A stretch of DNA of 64,000 nt from Halopseudomonas formosensis (GCF_900115905.1 NZ_FOYD01000003.1:310001-374000); one strand, 5' to 3'; shown: positions 10,155 to 20,403, counted from the first letter of the stretch. Numbers and translations are program-made. The notes: generated by a model not told the origin, from the sequence alone.

Positions 10155-11416
10155 TGACGAATGTGCCCATCGCCAAGGACAATGTATTTCTCGCTGGTCA
10201 GCCCTTCCAGTCCAACCGGACCCCGTGCGTGAAGCTTGTCGGTAGAAATACCGATCTCGGCGCCCAGCCCGTACTCGAAGCCATCGGCAAACCGGGTCGA
10301 GGCATTGACCATCACCGAACTGGAATCCACCTCGGCGAGGAAGCGCCGGGCACGGGTGAAGTCCTCGGTCACAATCGATTCGGTATGCTGCGAGCTGTAA
10401 CGGCTGATGTGATCCATGGCCTCATCCATATCCGCCACCACGCGGATCGACAGGATCGGGGCCAGGTACTCGGTCTCCCAGTCCAGCTCGGTCGCAGCAA
10501 TTGCCTCGGGCAGGATCGCCCGGGTGCGCTCGCAGCCGCGCAGCTCCACACCCTTGGCCGTGTACAGGGCCGCCATGCGCGGCAGGAACTCGCCGGCGAC
10601 GGCCTCGTGCACCAGCAGGGTTTCCATGGCGTTGCATACGCCATAGCGATGGGTCTTGGCATTCAGGGCAATGGCTTCGGCCTTGCCCAGGTCCGCACGG
10701 TCATCCACGTACACGTGGCAGATGCCGTCCAGGTGCTTGATCACGGGTACCCGGGCATCACGACTGATGCGTTCGATCAGTCCCTTGCCACCGCGCGGGA
10801 CAATCACATCCACATATTCGGGCATGCTGATCAGTGCACCTACCGCGGCGCGGTCGGTGGTTTCCACCACCTGCACCACCTGCTGCGGCAGACCGGCGGC
10901 TTCCAGTCCCTGGCGCAGACATTCGGCAATGGCACGGTTGGAATGGATGGATTCGGAACCGCCACGCAGGATGCAGGCGTTGCCGGACTTCAGGCACAGG
11001 CTGGCCGCCTCGACCGTTACGTTCGGGCGGGACTCGTAGATGATGCCGATCACCCCCAGGGGCACACGCATGCGGCCGACCTGAATACCGGAAGGCAGAT
11101 ACTTCATGTCGCGGACAGCGCCGATCGGATCGGGCAACGCAGCCACCTGGCGCAGGCCTTCAACCATGTTCTGCAGCCCCGAGGGGGTAATGGCCAGACG
11201 ATCGATCATGGCCTCATCCAGACCATTGTCCCGGCCAGCCTGCAGATCCAGCGCATTAGCCGCGATAAGGCTGTCCGCCGCTGCTTCGATGGCATCGGCA
11301 GTCGCCAGCAGCGCCTTGTTCTTGACCGCAGTAGTCGCTCGTGCAATAACACGCGACGCCGCACGTGCCTCACGGCCCAGCCCGGTCATGTAATCCAGTA
11401 CCTGATCAGCACTCAT
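10151..11416 (-). CDS. proA: Gamma-glutamyl phosphate reductase
   Basis: Second enzyme of proline synthesis, reducing gamma-glutamyl phosphate to glutamate semialdehyde with NADPH. The product has 421 residues from the ATG at 11416. The nucleophilic cysteine is in [10 protein letters not shown] at about residue 261; the substrate loop [25 protein letters not shown] is visible near 130-155. A TTG twelve bases further upstream is also in frame but is a poor start. First gene of the minus-strand run toward lipB and divergent from mpg. Confidence 0.95.
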   Translation of the reverse strand: MSADQVLDYMTGLGREARAASRVIARATTAVKNKALLATADAIEAAADSLIAANALDLQAGRDNGLDEAMIDRLAITPSGLQNMVEGLRQVAALPDPIGAVRDMKYLPSGIQVGRMRVPLGVIGIIYESRPNVTVEAASLCLKSGNACILRGGSESIHSNRAIAECLRQGLEAAGLPQQVVQVVETTDRAAVGALISMPEYVDVIVPRGGKGLIERISRDARVPVIKHLDGICHVYVDDRADLGKAEAIALNAKTHRYGVCNAMETLLVHEAVAGEFLPRMAALYTAKGVELRGCERTRAILPEAIAATELDWETEYLAPILSIRVVADMDEAMDHISRYSSQHTESIVTEDFTRARRFLAEVDSSSVMVNASTRFADGFEYGLGAEIGISTDKLHARGPVGLEGLTSEKYIVLGDGHIRQ

Positions 11417-11505
11417 TCGGTTCACCAATCTGCTGCGACAACGAAACCCGCATTATACCGGTACCTCTGAGGGCTGGACAGGTCGAACCTGCTATCATCG
11501 CTGAT

Positions 11506-12222
11506 ATGTCTGCTACCAATCCTTTCAATCATGCCCCGACCCCTCTGCCGCAAGGGTTCTTCGACCTTGATGTGGGACAACTGGCGCCGCGGCTGCTGGG
11601 CAAGGTCATTCGCCACTTCCACCGGGGTCTGTGGCTGTCGGCACGCATCATCGAAACCGAAGCCTACCGCCGGGAGGAGAAAGGCAGCCATGCCTCCCTC
11701 GGCCTGACCCACTCCCGTCGCGCCCTGTTCATGCCCGCCGGCACCCTGTACATGTACTACGCCCGGGGCGGCGATTCGCTGAACATCAGCGCCGCCGGCG
11801 AGGGCGATGGGGTGTTGATCAAATCCGGCTATCCGGTAGTGGATGAGATCAGCCGGGCCGAGAGTCTGGCCCTGATGCGCGAGCTGAACCCCGCTGCCGA
11901 TGGCCGCCCTCGGGAGACCCGCCGTCTGTGCAACGGTCAGACCCTGCTGTGCCGCTCCCTGCACCTCAAGGTTCCGGAGTGGAATGCCCAGCAGATGCAA
12001 CCGGGCCGGCTGATCGTCGAGGACGACGGCTACCGGCCGGAACTCGTCATCCAGACCACCCGCCTGGGCATCCCCCTCGGCCGTGACGAGCACCTGCCAT
12101 ACCGCTTCGTCGATCACGCCTACGCGCCCTTCTGCACCCGCAACCCGCTGGGTCGCACCCGTGAGGAAGGCCGTGACTACATCCTGCACCACGCTGACGC
12201 TGCCCCATGGAAGCACTGCTGA
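11506..12222 (+). CDS. mpg: 3-methyladenine DNA glycosylase (AAG/MPG family)
   Basis: Base-excision enzyme that removes alkylated purines. The 238-residue product shows AAG motifs: LAPRLLGKVI, IIETEAYRREEKGSHAS with the catalytic Glu, and FMPAGTLYMYYARGGDSLNISA carrying the DNA-intercalating tyrosine region, then a C-terminal RNPLGR. The frame extends upstream to 11365, but that part overlaps proA antisense; the ATG at 11506 starts a normal-length protein. The end overlaps the dedA start by 16 bases. Confidence 0.9.
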   Translation: MSATNPFNHAPTPLPQGFFDLDVGQLAPRLLGKVIRHFHRGLWLSARIIETEAYRREEKGSHASLGLTHSRRALFMPAGTLYMYYARGGDSLNISAAGEGDGVLIKSGYPVVDEISRAESLALMRELNPAADGRPRETRRLCNGQTLLCRSLHLKVPEWNAQQMQPGRLIVEDDGYRPELVIQTTRLGIPLGRDEHLPYRFVDHAYAPFCTRNPLGRTREEGRDYILHHADAAPWKHC

Positions 12223-13427
12223 CCGGCGAGCTGCTGACCTGGCTGGCCAGCCATACCCGCTGGCTGGGCCTGGCCATTTTCATGATCGCCATGCTCGAAT
12301 CGCTGGCGGTGGCGGGACTTCTGATACCCGGGGTACTGCTGTTGTTCGCCGCCGCGGCGCTGGCCGGCGGTGGCAGCCTGGGATTGCTGTCGACCCTGGC
12401 CTGGGCGTTCGCCGGTGCGGTCTGTGGGGATCTGCTCAGCTTTGCCCTGGGCCGCTGGTTCCACCAGGACATCCGCCGCCTGCGGATATTTCAGCGCCAC
12501 CCCCAGTGGATCGACCGGGGAGAAAGCTTCTTCCGTCGTTACGGTCCCTACAGCATAGTACTGGGCCGCTTCATAGGGCCCATCCGTCCCATCATCCCCA
12601 TGGTCGCCGGCATGTTCGACATGCCGACCTGGCGGTTTCTGCTGGTCAATGTGCTCTCGGCGCTGGCCTGGGCTCCGGTCTATGTGCTGCCCGGCTACAT
12701 CACTGGCAATGCCGCCCGCTGGCCGGTCCCCGAATCCTTCTGGGGTGAAGCGCTGGTGCTTCTGGGCGGCGTGGCGATCTACGCCTTTGCGCTGTTGCTG
12801 ATCCTGCGCACGCAGAAGCGCTGGAGCAGTCTCGCGGCGGCCGTACTCAACCTGATCGCACTGTTGTTGCTGGCGCTCCTGACGCCCCGGCAGGACGTGC
12901 TCTACAACACCTTGGACGGCTGGCTGACCAATACCCGCCTGCCGCTGCTGCCGCCACTGGACCCGCTGGCAAGCGAGGCTTTCCTGTGGCTGAGCTATCT
13001 GCCGGTTCTCGGTGTCCTGATGCTGCTGCGCCGCGGCTGGGCGATGCTGGTGTTGATGACCAGCGCGCTGCTGTGCCTGGCCCTGGGACTCTTGCCTGAG
13101 GGAGGCGCCAACCATCTGGCACTGGTGCTGACCCTTCTGCTGACCGTGGTCATGCTGAGCAATCGCCAGTATTCATTCTGGCTGCGACTGAGCTGGGGGC
13201 TGTATGTGCTCCCCCTGTGCGCTCTGCCCGTGATTACCTGGCTGACTCTGCCGCTATCACTGCCAGTGGTGCTGGCCAGCATACTGCAGGCCGCCTGTGC
13301 CACCCTGCTGGCCTTCTGGCTGGTGGAGCGCGCTGCGCCGCTGCAACCCCTGCCCCGCCCCTGGTCGATTCTGCTGCCCGCATGGCCGCTGGGCGCCGGC
13401 ACCCTGCTACTGGCAGGGGTCAGCTGA
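12207..13427 (+). CDS. DedA-family membrane protein with an extra C-terminal membrane domain
   Basis: Residues 1 to about 190 form a DedA (SNARE-associated) domain: ESLAVAGLLIPGVLLLFAAAALAGG, the conserved GDLLSFALGRW, and FFRRYGPYSIVLGRFIGPIRPIIPMVAGMFDM with the essential arginines. DedA proteins are linked to undecaprenyl-phosphate and phospholipid translocation. A typical DedA has about 200-220 residues; this one has 406, and the second half is another set of roughly six hydrophobic segments without a motif I can name. It overlaps mpg by 16 bases. The function of the C-terminal half is unknown. Confidence 0.85.
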   Translation: MEALLTGELLTWLASHTRWLGLAIFMIAMLESLAVAGLLIPGVLLLFAAAALAGGGSLGLLSTLAWAFAGAVCGDLLSFALGRWFHQDIRRLRIFQRHPQWIDRGESFFRRYGPYSIVLGRFIGPIRPIIPMVAGMFDMPTWRFLLVNVLSALAWAPVYVLPGYITGNAARWPVPESFWGEALVLLGGVAIYAFALLLILRTQKRWSSLAAAVLNLIALLLLALLTPRQDVLYNTLDGWLTNTRLPLLPPLDPLASEAFLWLSYLPVLGVLMLLRRGWAMLVLMTSALLCLALGLLPEGGANHLALVLTLLLTVVMLSNRQYSFWLRLSWGLYVLPLCALPVITWLTLPLSLPVVLASILQAACATLLAFWLVERAAPLQPLPRPWSILLPAWPLGAGTLLLAGVS

Positions 13428-13436
13428 ACAGGAGTA

Positions 13437-13565
13437 TCGAGCTCCAGCTCGACACAGAGTGCTACGTCCCGGGAACGTCGAGCACCAGCTCGATGAGCGA
13501 AGCCAGCTATAACACCGCACTTCCTTCCAGCCCACTGGACGAGCTGGTGCTCGTCCGTCCCAGGG
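13437..13565. repeat. REP family A cluster A2
   Basis: Three hairpins follow the dedA stop. TCGAGC-TCCA-GCTCGA lies at 13437-13452. TCGAGCACCAGCTCGA at 13478-13493 is preceded by CCGGGAACG and followed by TGA, the left half of the 60-nt element. GGACGAGCTGGTGCTCGTCC at 13537-13556 is followed by GTCCCAGG, the right half. Here the two halves are 43 bases apart instead of the usual six, and the insert carries ACACCGCACTTCC, which also appears beside the RAYT gene. No gene lies between 13428 and 13719. Confidence 0.85.
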
Positions 13566-13719
13566 GTGCAACCCGCTGTTTCAGACCAGCTTGAGCTACG
13601 GTCACAGCATTCAGCACACCAATGAAAGCCCCCCATCCATTGACCCTGCCCTGACCGCTTGCAACCATGTCACGACTTTCCCCCTGGGGGCCAACAACAA
13701 TATTGCCATGGAGAACGCC

Positions 13720-14175
13720 ATGACCACCGTCACCGTCAACGACCTGCCTTCCTATATCGGCAAGGACCTGGGCCATTCCGACTGGCTGCTGATCGACCAG
13801 GAGCGGGTCAACCAGTTCGCCGATTGCACTGGCGACCACCAGTTCATCCATATCGACGAGGAAAAGGCCAAACAGACGCCGTTCGGCGGCACCATCGCCC
13901 ATGGTTTCCTGTCCCTGTCGCTGATCCCGGCGCTGTCGGCCGGTCTGGCGATTCGTCCGGAAGGGCTGAAGATGGCAGTCAACTACGGGTTGGACAGCGT
14001 GCGCTTCATCCAGCCGGTACGGGTCGGCTCCCGGGTGCGCATGCAGCTGACTGTGATCGACGTGACCGAGAAGAACCCCGGCCAGTGGCTGGTGAAATCC
14101 CGCGCCACGCTTGAGATCGAAGGCGTGGACAAGCCCGCCTACATCGCCGAGACCCTCGCCCTGTACTTCGTCTGA
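13720..14175 (+). CDS. MaoC-like (R)-specific enoyl-CoA hydratase
   Basis: Hot-dog-fold hydratase of 151 residues. The hydratase-2 motif is clear: FADCTGDHQFIHIDEEKA holds the catalytic Asp and His, followed by GGTIAHGFLSLSLIP. Single-domain MaoC proteins of this size hydrate trans-2-enoyl-CoA to (R)-3-hydroxyacyl-CoA, feeding fatty-acid or polyhydroxyalkanoate pathways; the actual substrate cannot be told from sequence. The frame is open from 13591, but the ATG at 13720 gives the family N-terminus (MTTVTVNDLPSYIG). It stands alone between a REP cluster and a small exported-protein gene. Confidence 0.9.
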   Translation: MTTVTVNDLPSYIGKDLGHSDWLLIDQERVNQFADCTGDHQFIHIDEEKAKQTPFGGTIAHGFLSLSLIPALSAGLAIRPEGLKMAVNYGLDSVRFIQPVRVGSRVRMQLTVIDVTEKNPGQWLVKSRATLEIEGVDKPAYIAETLALYFV

Positions 14176-14181
14176 TCCTCC

Positions 14182-14206
14182 CCCTGGCCGGCCCGGCCGG
14201 CCAGGG
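14182..14206 (+). terminator. GC-rich hairpin after the MaoC gene
   Basis: CCCTGGCCGG and its exact complement CCGGCCAGGG are separated by CCCGG, six bases after the stop codon. No U-tract follows (ATATCG), so it could be a weak terminator or an mRNA 3'-end stabiliser. Confidence 0.5.
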
Positions 14207-14337
14207 ATATCGACCTGGGTCGCAAAATACCCAAACGAAGCGCCGCAATCCTCCGCTATGTGACCCAAGCCACGGCCCCGAGACAGTACCACTGCTAGGC
14301 TCAGCAGCATCCTGACAGCCAGAAAAAGGGTACTGCC

Positions 14338-14799
14338 ATGGAATCCTGGCCTCTGACCATCCGCATCGCCGGCATCATTCTGCTGTGGTTTCTCAGCGTG
14401 GCTCCCGGCCTTTTCGCCTCGGTGAACGAGTCCGCCCCGCGTCGCCAGACCGAGTTCAATGATCGCAATTACCAGCCCAGTCGACAGATCAACACGGCGG
14501 CACCTCTCCACCGCACGACCCGATCAGGAGCGCCGTCGCGGGAAAGACGGATCATCCAGAGCCAGCAGGAAACGGTCCGCTGGATCGATGCCCGGGGAGC
14601 GGAGGAAAAGTACGATATGTATTACGAACACGATGGCAGCCAGGTGACCTTTGCCAGCGTCTGCAGCAATTACCGCAGCGGCTCCATCGATTATCGCAAC
14701 TGCCGCAAGGCGGCCAGACAATGGTTCGGCACTCGCTGCAATACCGCCAGCAGTGTCGGTCGCATGTTCTGCCAGGCCAGCAACGCCTTCAGGCCCTGA
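14338..14799 (+). CDS. Small exported or membrane-anchored protein of unknown function
   Basis: A 153-residue protein I do not recognise. Residues about 7-28 form a hydrophobic segment (IRIAGIILLWFLSVAPGLFASV) that could be a signal peptide or anchor. A Ser/Arg/Gln-rich low-complexity linker follows, then a C-terminal domain of about 60 residues with four cysteines (SVCSNYRSGSIDYRNCRKAARQWFGTRCNTASSVGRMFCQAS), a spacing that would suit two disulfides in the periplasm. The codon pattern looks like real coding sequence. It is convergent with hldE, and both stop codons lie within one hairpin. Confidence 0.7.
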   Translation: MESWPLTIRIAGIILLWFLSVAPGLFASVNESAPRRQTEFNDRNYQPSRQINTAAPLHRTTRSGAPSRERRIIQSQQETVRWIDARGAEEKYDMYYEHDGSQVTFASVCSNYRSGSIDYRNCRKAARQWFGTRCNTASSVGRMFCQASNAFRP

Positions 14800-14811
14800 T
14801 CGAGATCAGGG
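14794..14811. terminator. Hairpin spanning both stop codons of a convergent gene pair
   Basis: CCCTGATC-GA-GATCAGGG has an 8-bp stem and includes the TGA stop of the plus-strand gene (14797-14799) and the TCA of hldE (14806-14808). It could serve as a bidirectional end signal, although there is no U-tract. Confidence 0.5.
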
Positions 14812-16242
14812 CGCAGCGCTGTCCTGACGTCGGATTTTCTCGACGATGGCCGTGGTGGAGCAGCTGTCGACGAACTTGAGCACCTTCACCTCGCCACCAT
14901 AGGCCTGGACGATGGGAGCACCGACCACCTGATCGATACCGTAATCGCCCCCCTTGACCAGCACGTCCGGCCGCACCTGCTCGAGCAGGGCTTCGGGCGT
15001 GTCCTCGGCAAAACTCACCACCCAGTCCACAGCCTCGAGCCCGGCAAGTACCGCCATGCGCCGATCAACCGCGTTGATCGGTCGGCCCGGGCCCTTGAGC
15101 CGGGTGACAGAGGCATCGTCGTTGATCGCCACCACCAGTCGATCCCCCTGCGCCCGGGCCTCCTCCAGATAACCGACATGACCGGCATGGATGATGTCGA
15201 AGCAGCCATTGGTGAAGACAATGCGCTCGCCATGGGCCCGGGCATCCTCCAGCGCTACCAGCAACTGCTCGGTGGACATGACGCCACGGCCGGCGCCCTG
15301 GGTGTGCTGCACCGCGCGGCGCAACTCCGGCGCACTGATGGCAGCGGTACCCAGCTTGCCGATGACGATACCGGCCGCCAGATTGGCCAGCGCTACCGCC
15401 AGCGGAAGGGATTCACCGGCAGCCAGCACCGCTGCCAGAGTAGAAATGACAGTGTCACCGGCACCGGTGACATCGAAAACTTCGCGGGCGCGCGCCGGGA
15501 GATGCAGGGGTGCCTCGCCCTGGCGCAGCAGGGTCATGCCATGCTCGCTGCGGGTCACCAGCAGCGCCTGCAGATCCAGCTCGGTGATCAGCGCCATGCC
15601 CTTGTCCACCAGTTCCTGCTCGCTGGCACAGCGGCCCACCACTGCCTCGAACTCGGCCATGTTCGGCGTGATCAGGGTCGCGCCGCGGTAGATGGAAAAG
15701 TCCTTGCCCTTGGGATCGGCCAGAACCGGCAGGCCCCGCTCCCGGGCCAGGGCAATCAGTGCCTGATGGTTGACCAGCGCCCCCTTGCCGTAGTCGGAGA
15801 GGATGACCACTTTGACCTTGTCCAGCAGCCCGCCCACTGTCTCCAGCATGGCCTGCCCATCGGTGCTGAAGGGCTCCTCGAAGTCCACCCGCAGCAACTG
15901 CTGATGCCGGCTCATGACACGCAGCTTGGTGATCGTCGGTTGCTGGGCATGGCTCTGGAAGGCGCAGTAGACACCAGCGGCATTGAGTCGGCGGCGAAGG
16001 ATCTCGGCCGCCTCATCCTCGCCGGTGACACCGACCAGCCATGCCGGTGCACCGAGTGCGGCGATGTTCAGTGCCACGTTGCCCGCGCCACCGGGCCGGT
16101 CCTCGATCTGGTCGACGCGGATAACCGGTACCGGCGCCTCCGGGGAGATGCGTTCACTGGGACCATGCCAGTAGCGATCCAGCATGACATCTCCGACAAC
16201 CAGGACAGGGGCGCCATCAAAACGGGGCATGGTCAGTTTCAT
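14806..16242 (-). CDS. hldE: Bifunctional D-beta-D-heptose 7-phosphate kinase / heptose 1-phosphate adenylyltransferase
   Basis: Makes ADP-heptose for the LPS inner core through its two activities. The N-terminal PfkB/ribokinase domain (about 1-320) shows [25 protein letters not shown] and [21 protein letters not shown] with the catalytic Asp. The C-terminal cytidylyltransferase-like domain (about 345-470) shows [21 protein letters not shown] chose the ATG at 16242 (MKLTMPRF), the family N-terminus, four bases after the msbA stop; an ATG at 16254 would overlap msbA by eight bases. It is linked to msbA upstream. Confidence 0.96.
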   Translation of the reverse strand: MKLTMPRFDGAPVLVVGDVMLDRYWHGPSERISPEAPVPVIRVDQIEDRPGGAGNVALNIAALGAPAWLVGVTGEDEAAEILRRRLNAAGVYCAFQSHAQQPTITKLRVMSRHQQLLRVDFEEPFSTDGQAMLETVGGLLDKVKVVILSDYGKGALVNHQALIALARERGLPVLADPKGKDFSIYRGATLITPNMAEFEAVVGRCASEQELVDKGMALITELDLQALLVTRSEHGMTLLRQGEAPLHLPARAREVFDVTGAGDTVISTLAAVLAAGESLPLAVALANLAAGIVIGKLGTAAISAPELRRAVQHTQGAGRGVMSTEQLLVALEDARAHGERIVFTNGCFDIIHAGHVGYLEEARAQGDRLVVAINDDASVTRLKGPGRPINAVDRRMAVLAGLEAVDWVVSFAEDTPEALLEQVRPDVLVKGGDYGIDQVVGAPIVQAYGGEVKVLKFVDSCSTTAIVEKIRRQDSAAP

Positions 16243-16246
16243 TGCA

Positions 16247-18052
16247 TTACTCATCTGTTGCGTGTTCCTGCCCGTTGGGCGCGTTCTCCTCGAACTGCAT
16301 GCTGTGCAGTCGGGCGTAATATCCGTTGAGGGCCATCAGCTCGGCATGGCTGCCGCGCTCGACGATACGCCCCTGGTCCATCACCATGATGATGTCCGCC
16401 TTTTCGATGGTGGACAGGCGGTGGGCAATCACCAGCGCCGTACGCCCTTGCATCACCCGATCCAAAGCAGCCTGGATATGGCGCTCGGACTCGGTATCCA
16501 GGGCCGAGGTCGCCTCGTCGAGGATCAGGATGGGCGCATCGCGCAAAAGCGCGCGGGCGATGGCCAGCCTCTGGCGCTGGCCGCCTGACAGCAGCACCCC
16601 GTTCTCGCCGACCAGCGTATCGAACCCCTGGGGTAACTGCTCGATGAATTCCCGCGCATAGGCGGCCTCGGCGGCGGCGATCACTGCGTCCCGCGGAGCG
16701 CCGGCCAGATCACCATAGGCGATATTATTGGCCACGGTATCGTTGAACAGGGTCACATGCTGGGTAACCAGTGCGATGTGCCGACGCAGATTGCGCAGCC
16801 GGTATTTTTCCACCGCCACACCGTCGATCAGGATCTGGCCCTGTTCGTGCGTATAGAAACGGGGTATCAGGTTGGCGAGAGTCGATTTGCCACTGCCGGA
16901 ACGGCCGACCAGCGCCACCATCTGACCGGGCTCCACAGTGAAACTGATATCCTGCAGCACCGGTTTGTCAGAACCCGGGTAGCCGAATGTCAGGTTGTTT
17001 ACCTCGATGCGACCCGTTACTCGATCCCGCTCAATGGTGCCGGTATCCTGCTCCGGCTCCTCATCCAGCTGCTCGAAGATGCTTTCCGCCGCGGCGATCC
17101 CCTTCTGGATATTGGCACTGACTTCCGACAGCTGGCGGATCGGCTTGGGCAGCAGGCCCGCCGCAGTGATGTAGGACACCAGATCCCCTGCGGTAGCATC
17201 GCCGCGCAGGAACAGCACGAGGAACATCACCCCGGCCATGGCGCCGTAGGTAGCCAGCTGCAGGGTCGGAGTGAAGACAGCGCCGGTGCGCACCATCTTC
17301 AACCCCCGCTGCCGGTTGTTCTCGCTGGCCCTGTGAAAGCGCTGGCTCTCGTAATCCTCGCCGCCGAAGCTGCGCACTACCCGGTACCCGGTAATGGTTT
17401 CCGAGGTCACATGGGTCACATCCCCCATGGCGGTCTGGATCTTCTTGCTTTGCTTGCGGAATTTCTTGCTGGTGCTGTTGACCATCAGGCCGATCAGCGG
17501 CAATACGGCCATCAGCACCAGGGTCAGCTTCCAGTTCATCCACAGCAGGTAGCCGAACAGGAAGATTACCGTCAGGCCCTCGCGGAACACTACCTTGATG
17601 GCATCCGTCGCGGCGCCGGTAACCATGGTGACGTTGAAGGTAACCCGCGATACCAGATGGCCGGAATTATTGTTGTCGAAGTAACGATTGGGCAGCGTCA
17701 GCAGGTTGTCGAACAGGGCCGTGCGCAGGTCATGCACCACCCCCAGGGAGACCTTGGCGATGAAGTAGTTCCCCAGGTAGGAACCGATCCCCTGATACAG
17801 CGCCACCAGAATGATGAACAGCGGAAAGCCCCAGATCAGCGGCACACCGAGAAACTGGGCACTGGCCCCCTCGGTCAACCCGTCAACGAAGTATTTCAGC
17901 ATCCAGGCCATGGCCGGCTGGCTGGAGGCGAAGATCACGAACCCCAGGATACTGATCGCAAAGGGAATCCAGTAGGGCCTGACGTAACCGAGCAGGCGCA
18001 GGTAGATGCGGGCGCTGGAGCGGGCAAAGCTTTCTTTCTTCGAGTCCGACAT
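16247..18052 (-). CDS. msbA: Lipid A-core flippase, ABC transporter MsbA
   Basis: Inner-membrane half-transporter that flips completed lipid A-core to the periplasmic face. The 601-residue protein has an N-terminal six-helix domain (about 20-330) and a nucleotide-binding domain with Walker [10 protein letters not shown], signature LSGGQRQRL, Walker [13 protein letters not shown] and the switch His in IAHRLST. It is followed by hldE and diverges from a small kinase gene across a 129-base gap. Length is normal for MsbA. Confidence 0.96.
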   Translation of the reverse strand: MSDSKKESFARSSARIYLRLLGYVRPYWIPFAISILGFVIFASSQPAMAWMLKYFVDGLTEGASAQFLGVPLIWGFPLFIILVALYQGIGSYLGNYFIAKVSLGVVHDLRTALFDNLLTLPNRYFDNNNSGHLVSRVTFNVTMVTGAATDAIKVVFREGLTVIFLFGYLLWMNWKLTLVLMAVLPLIGLMVNSTSKKFRKQSKKIQTAMGDVTHVTSETITGYRVVRSFGGEDYESQRFHRASENNRQRGLKMVRTGAVFTPTLQLATYGAMAGVMFLVLFLRGDATAGDLVSYITAAGLLPKPIRQLSEVSANIQKGIAAAESIFEQLDEEPEQDTGTIERDRVTGRIEVNNLTFGYPGSDKPVLQDISFTVEPGQMVALVGRSGSGKSTLANLIPRFYTHEQGQILIDGVAVEKYRLRNLRRHIALVTQHVTLFNDTVANNIAYGDLAGAPRDAVIAAAEAAYAREFIEQLPQGFDTLVGENGVLLSGGQRQRLAIARALLRDAPILILDEATSALDTESERHIQAALDRVMQGRTALVIAHRLSTIEKADIIMVMDQGRIVERGSHAELMALNGYYARLHSMQFEENAPNGQEHATDE

Positions 18053-18181
18053 AAGCTCTTCGCGAAATGGAATCAGGCAGCGAGTTTATCACAGCAGGCC
18101 GGGACCGCCCGCCCCGGACCATCACACATGAAGTGGGGGCCTGCTTGGGTTAAACTGCGCTTTTGTTTCAGGACTAATTCA

Positions 18182-18775
18182 ATGCAGCTACTGAGCAGGG
18201 AAAAATATGACAGGTGGCGCGCCGGCGCCCAGGTGCTGGAGCAGGACGCCTACGGCGAAAAGGTCCTGCGCCTGGCCGACGGTACCTTTCTCAAGCTGTT
18301 CCGGCGCAAGAGCTGGTTGTCCAAAACCGCTTTCTACCCCCCTGCAAAACGCTTCGCAGACAACGCTGACGCATTGCAGAAGCTCGGTATACCCTGCCCG
18401 GAGGTGATACAGCTGTACCGCCTGAGCGAGCCTTACCGCTCGGTCGTGCACTATCACCCGCTGGAGGGGAAGACGTTGCGCCAGCTGCTTCACGAGCAAT
18501 CCGCATTCGATGAACGCGAGCTCTTCGCCCGACTGGACGATTTCATCACTCATCTGCACGACTGCGGCGTCTACTTCCGCTCCCTGCACATGGGCAATAT
18601 AGTCCTGACCCCCGATGATCGATTCGGGCTGATCGATATCTCCGATATGCGCTGCCTGGGTCGCCCCCTGTCCCGGCAAATGCGCAAGCGAAATTATCGA
18701 CACCTGCTGCGTTATGAGAGTGACTGGCAGAAGGTGTCCCCGCAAGCAACTGCTCTGTTCACCACCCGTCGCTGA
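18182..18775 (+). CDS. Small LPS-type kinase (toluene-tolerance/InaA-like family)
   Basis: A 197-residue kinase-like protein. An N-terminal half with VLRLADGTFLKLFRRKSW resembles the ATP-lysine strand of the WaaP/InaA family, and LHMGNIVLTPDDRFGLIDISDMR resembles the catalytic and metal-binding loops (HxGN and the DIS equivalent of DFG). The open frame runs upstream to 16757, but that is only the antisense of msbA; the ATG at 18182 starts the protein. P. aeruginosa has a gene of this kind (PA4998) in the same place beside msbA. The phosphorylated substrate is unknown, probably an LPS sugar. TAAACT at 18151-18156 could be its -10 element. Confidence 0.8.
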   Translation: MQLLSREKYDRWRAGAQVLEQDAYGEKVLRLADGTFLKLFRRKSWLSKTAFYPPAKRFADNADALQKLGIPCPEVIQLYRLSEPYRSVVHYHPLEGKTLRQLLHEQSAFDERELFARLDDFITHLHDCGVYFRSLHMGNIVLTPDDRFGLIDISDMRCLGRPLSRQMRKRNYRHLLRYESDWQKVSPQATALFTTRR

Positions 18776-18807
18776 ACCGCCTTCCTGATCGGCGACCTCT
18801 CCCACAA

Positions 18808-18828
18808 CGGGGATGACCGCCATCCCCG
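18808..18828 (+). terminator. Possible terminator hairpin after the kinase gene
   Basis: CGGGGATG-ACCGC-CATCCCCG forms an 8-bp stem, 33 bases after the kinase stop. No run of T follows directly, so this is a weak call. Confidence 0.4.
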
Positions 18829-18966
18829 CAGGATGACTGCAAGGTCACCCTGTTTTCAGTCAACTGCCATCTTGCAATGGCCGGCGAATACTGATTGTAT
18901 TACCGCGTTCCAGAGCGTTGCGCGCGTTCTCTCGCGCGGCCCGAACGCATATAACGACAGATAAAA

Positions 18967-20403
18967 ATGATCATAATCGTCAATTCAAAAGTGACAGATA
19001 CCAGTATCCAGACCTCCCTGGGAAAGTCTGAATACAGCTACTACTTCCTGTTCAAGCAGTTCATGCCTGCCCTTGAGCAGATAGCCCGGGTGATTCCGGT
19101 CGCCTCGCCCGATGAAGTTGATCCCCTCTTCCACCAGCTCTCCAGCTCGGGCGAGTCAGTGATCTTCCTCAGCATCAGTCCTCCGCAGCAGACTCCCCTG
19201 CATCTGCGCTGCCCTACCGTCTGCCTGTTCGCCTGGGAATTCCCCGACGCGCCTGATCGCATGTGGGACAATGATGCCCGTCACGACTGGCGGTATGTGC
19301 TTACCCGCATTACCGGTGCCATCGCCTGCAGCCACGAGTCTGCACAGTCAATACGCAATCTGATGGGGCCGGATTACCCCGTGGTCACAATACCCGCTCC
19401 GGTATGGGCGCATTTTGGTGATCTGCTCCCCGCCGGGGGCTGGCAGCCCCACTCGGGACCACGCAGCTTCGAGTTTTCCGGCAATATCATCGACAGCAGC
19501 GTCCTGGGGCTGTCGGCAGACGGCCTGGTGCAACATTTGCCGCGCCCGCCCCGCCACAGTGTGACCTGCCCGGTAACGGCGCAACCCGGTCCGTGGCGGC
19601 TCAGTTGGAACCTGTTCCGCTCCTGGATTGCCGCCCTGCGCCGCGACCGACATCCCCGTGTGGCTCCCAAGCCCAGCGGCGAGCAGCCGCCACCCAGCCA
19701 GGCAGGTTTGCAGCCGCAGGAGAAGAGTCGACTCGAGCTCTCCGGGGTGGTGTTCTGCAGCATCCTCAATCCCATGGATGGCAGAAAGAACTGGATCGAC
19801 ATCATCACCGCATTCTGCTGGGCCTTCCGCGACACCCCTGATGCAACCCTGATCCTGAAGATGACCCATCACGACCTGGAGTCCTATCGCATCATTCTGC
19901 TGACGCTGTTATCCAGGCTGGCCCCCTTCCAGTGTCGGGTAGTGGCGCTTCACGGCTTTCTGGATGACGACAAGTACCGCGAGCTCATTACGCTGACCGA
20001 CTTCTATATCAATGCCTCGAACGCGGAAGGCCTGTGTCTGCCGCTGATGGAATTCCTCTCGGCCGGCAAACCCGCTCTGGCCCCCAGACACACGGCCATG
20101 CTGGACTATTTGGACGAGGACGTCGCCCGCCTCGTGGAAACCTCGGAGGAGCTGGCCAGCTGGTCCCACGACCCGGTGGGCATTCTCGGCAGCCGCCGAC
20201 ACCGGTTGAACTGGGAGTCACTGATGCAGGGCTACCGCGACTGCCACACACTGGCCCGAACCGACCCTGAGGCCTATCAACGCATGTCCGTCTGTGGCTG
20301 GCAGCGGATGCAGCAGCTGTCCGAAACCTCCGTTGTAGCTGCCGAATTAAAGGCGTTTCTCAACACCCTCGTCGCCGCCGAACAGGTGGAGGCTGAAGCA
20401 TGA
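18967..20403 (+). CDS. GT4-like glycosyltransferase, first of a paralogous pair
   Basis: A 478-residue protein sharing its overall layout with the next gene: an N-terminal SEYSYYFLFKQFMPAL segment, PTVCLFAWEFPD, GAIACSHESAQSIRNLMG, then after a variable middle, NPMDGRKNWIDIITAFCWAFRDTPDATLILK and GLCLPLMEFLSAGKPALAPRHTAMLDYL. The last segment is a GT-B donor site with the E-X7-E type pattern of family 4. The middle (about 170-250) is rich in Pro and Arg and poorly conserved. Two glycosyltransferases also lie upstream of rmd in the P. aeruginosa common antigen locus (PA5455/PA5456, from memory). The end overlaps the next gene by four bases. The sugar transferred is unknown. Confidence 0.8.
   Translation: MIIIVNSKVTDTSIQTSLGKSEYSYYFLFKQFMPALEQIARVIPVASPDEVDPLFHQLSSSGESVIFLSISPPQQTPLHLRCPTVCLFAWEFPDAPDRMWDNDARHDWRYVLTRITGAIACSHESAQSIRNLMGPDYPVVTIPAPVWAHFGDLLPAGGWQPHSGPRSFEFSGNIIDSSVLGLSADGLVQHLPRPPRHSVTCPVTAQPGPWRLSWNLFRSWIAALRRDRHPRVAPKPSGEQPPPSQAGLQPQEKSRLELSGVVFCSILNPMDGRKNWIDIITAFCWAFRDTPDATLILKMTHHDLESYRIILLTLLSRLAPFQCRVVALHGFLDDDKYRELITLTDFYINASNAEGLCLPLMEFLSAGKPALAPRHTAMLDYLDEDVARLVETSEELASWSHDPVGILGSRRHRLNWESLMQGYRDCHTLARTDPEAYQRMSVCGWQRMQQLSETSVVAAELKAFLNTLVAAEQVEAEA

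Noticed and set aside
16757-18181. Upstream extension of the small kinase frame
   Set aside because: The extension lies entirely antisense to msbA or in its leader; the ATG at 18182 gives a normal protein.
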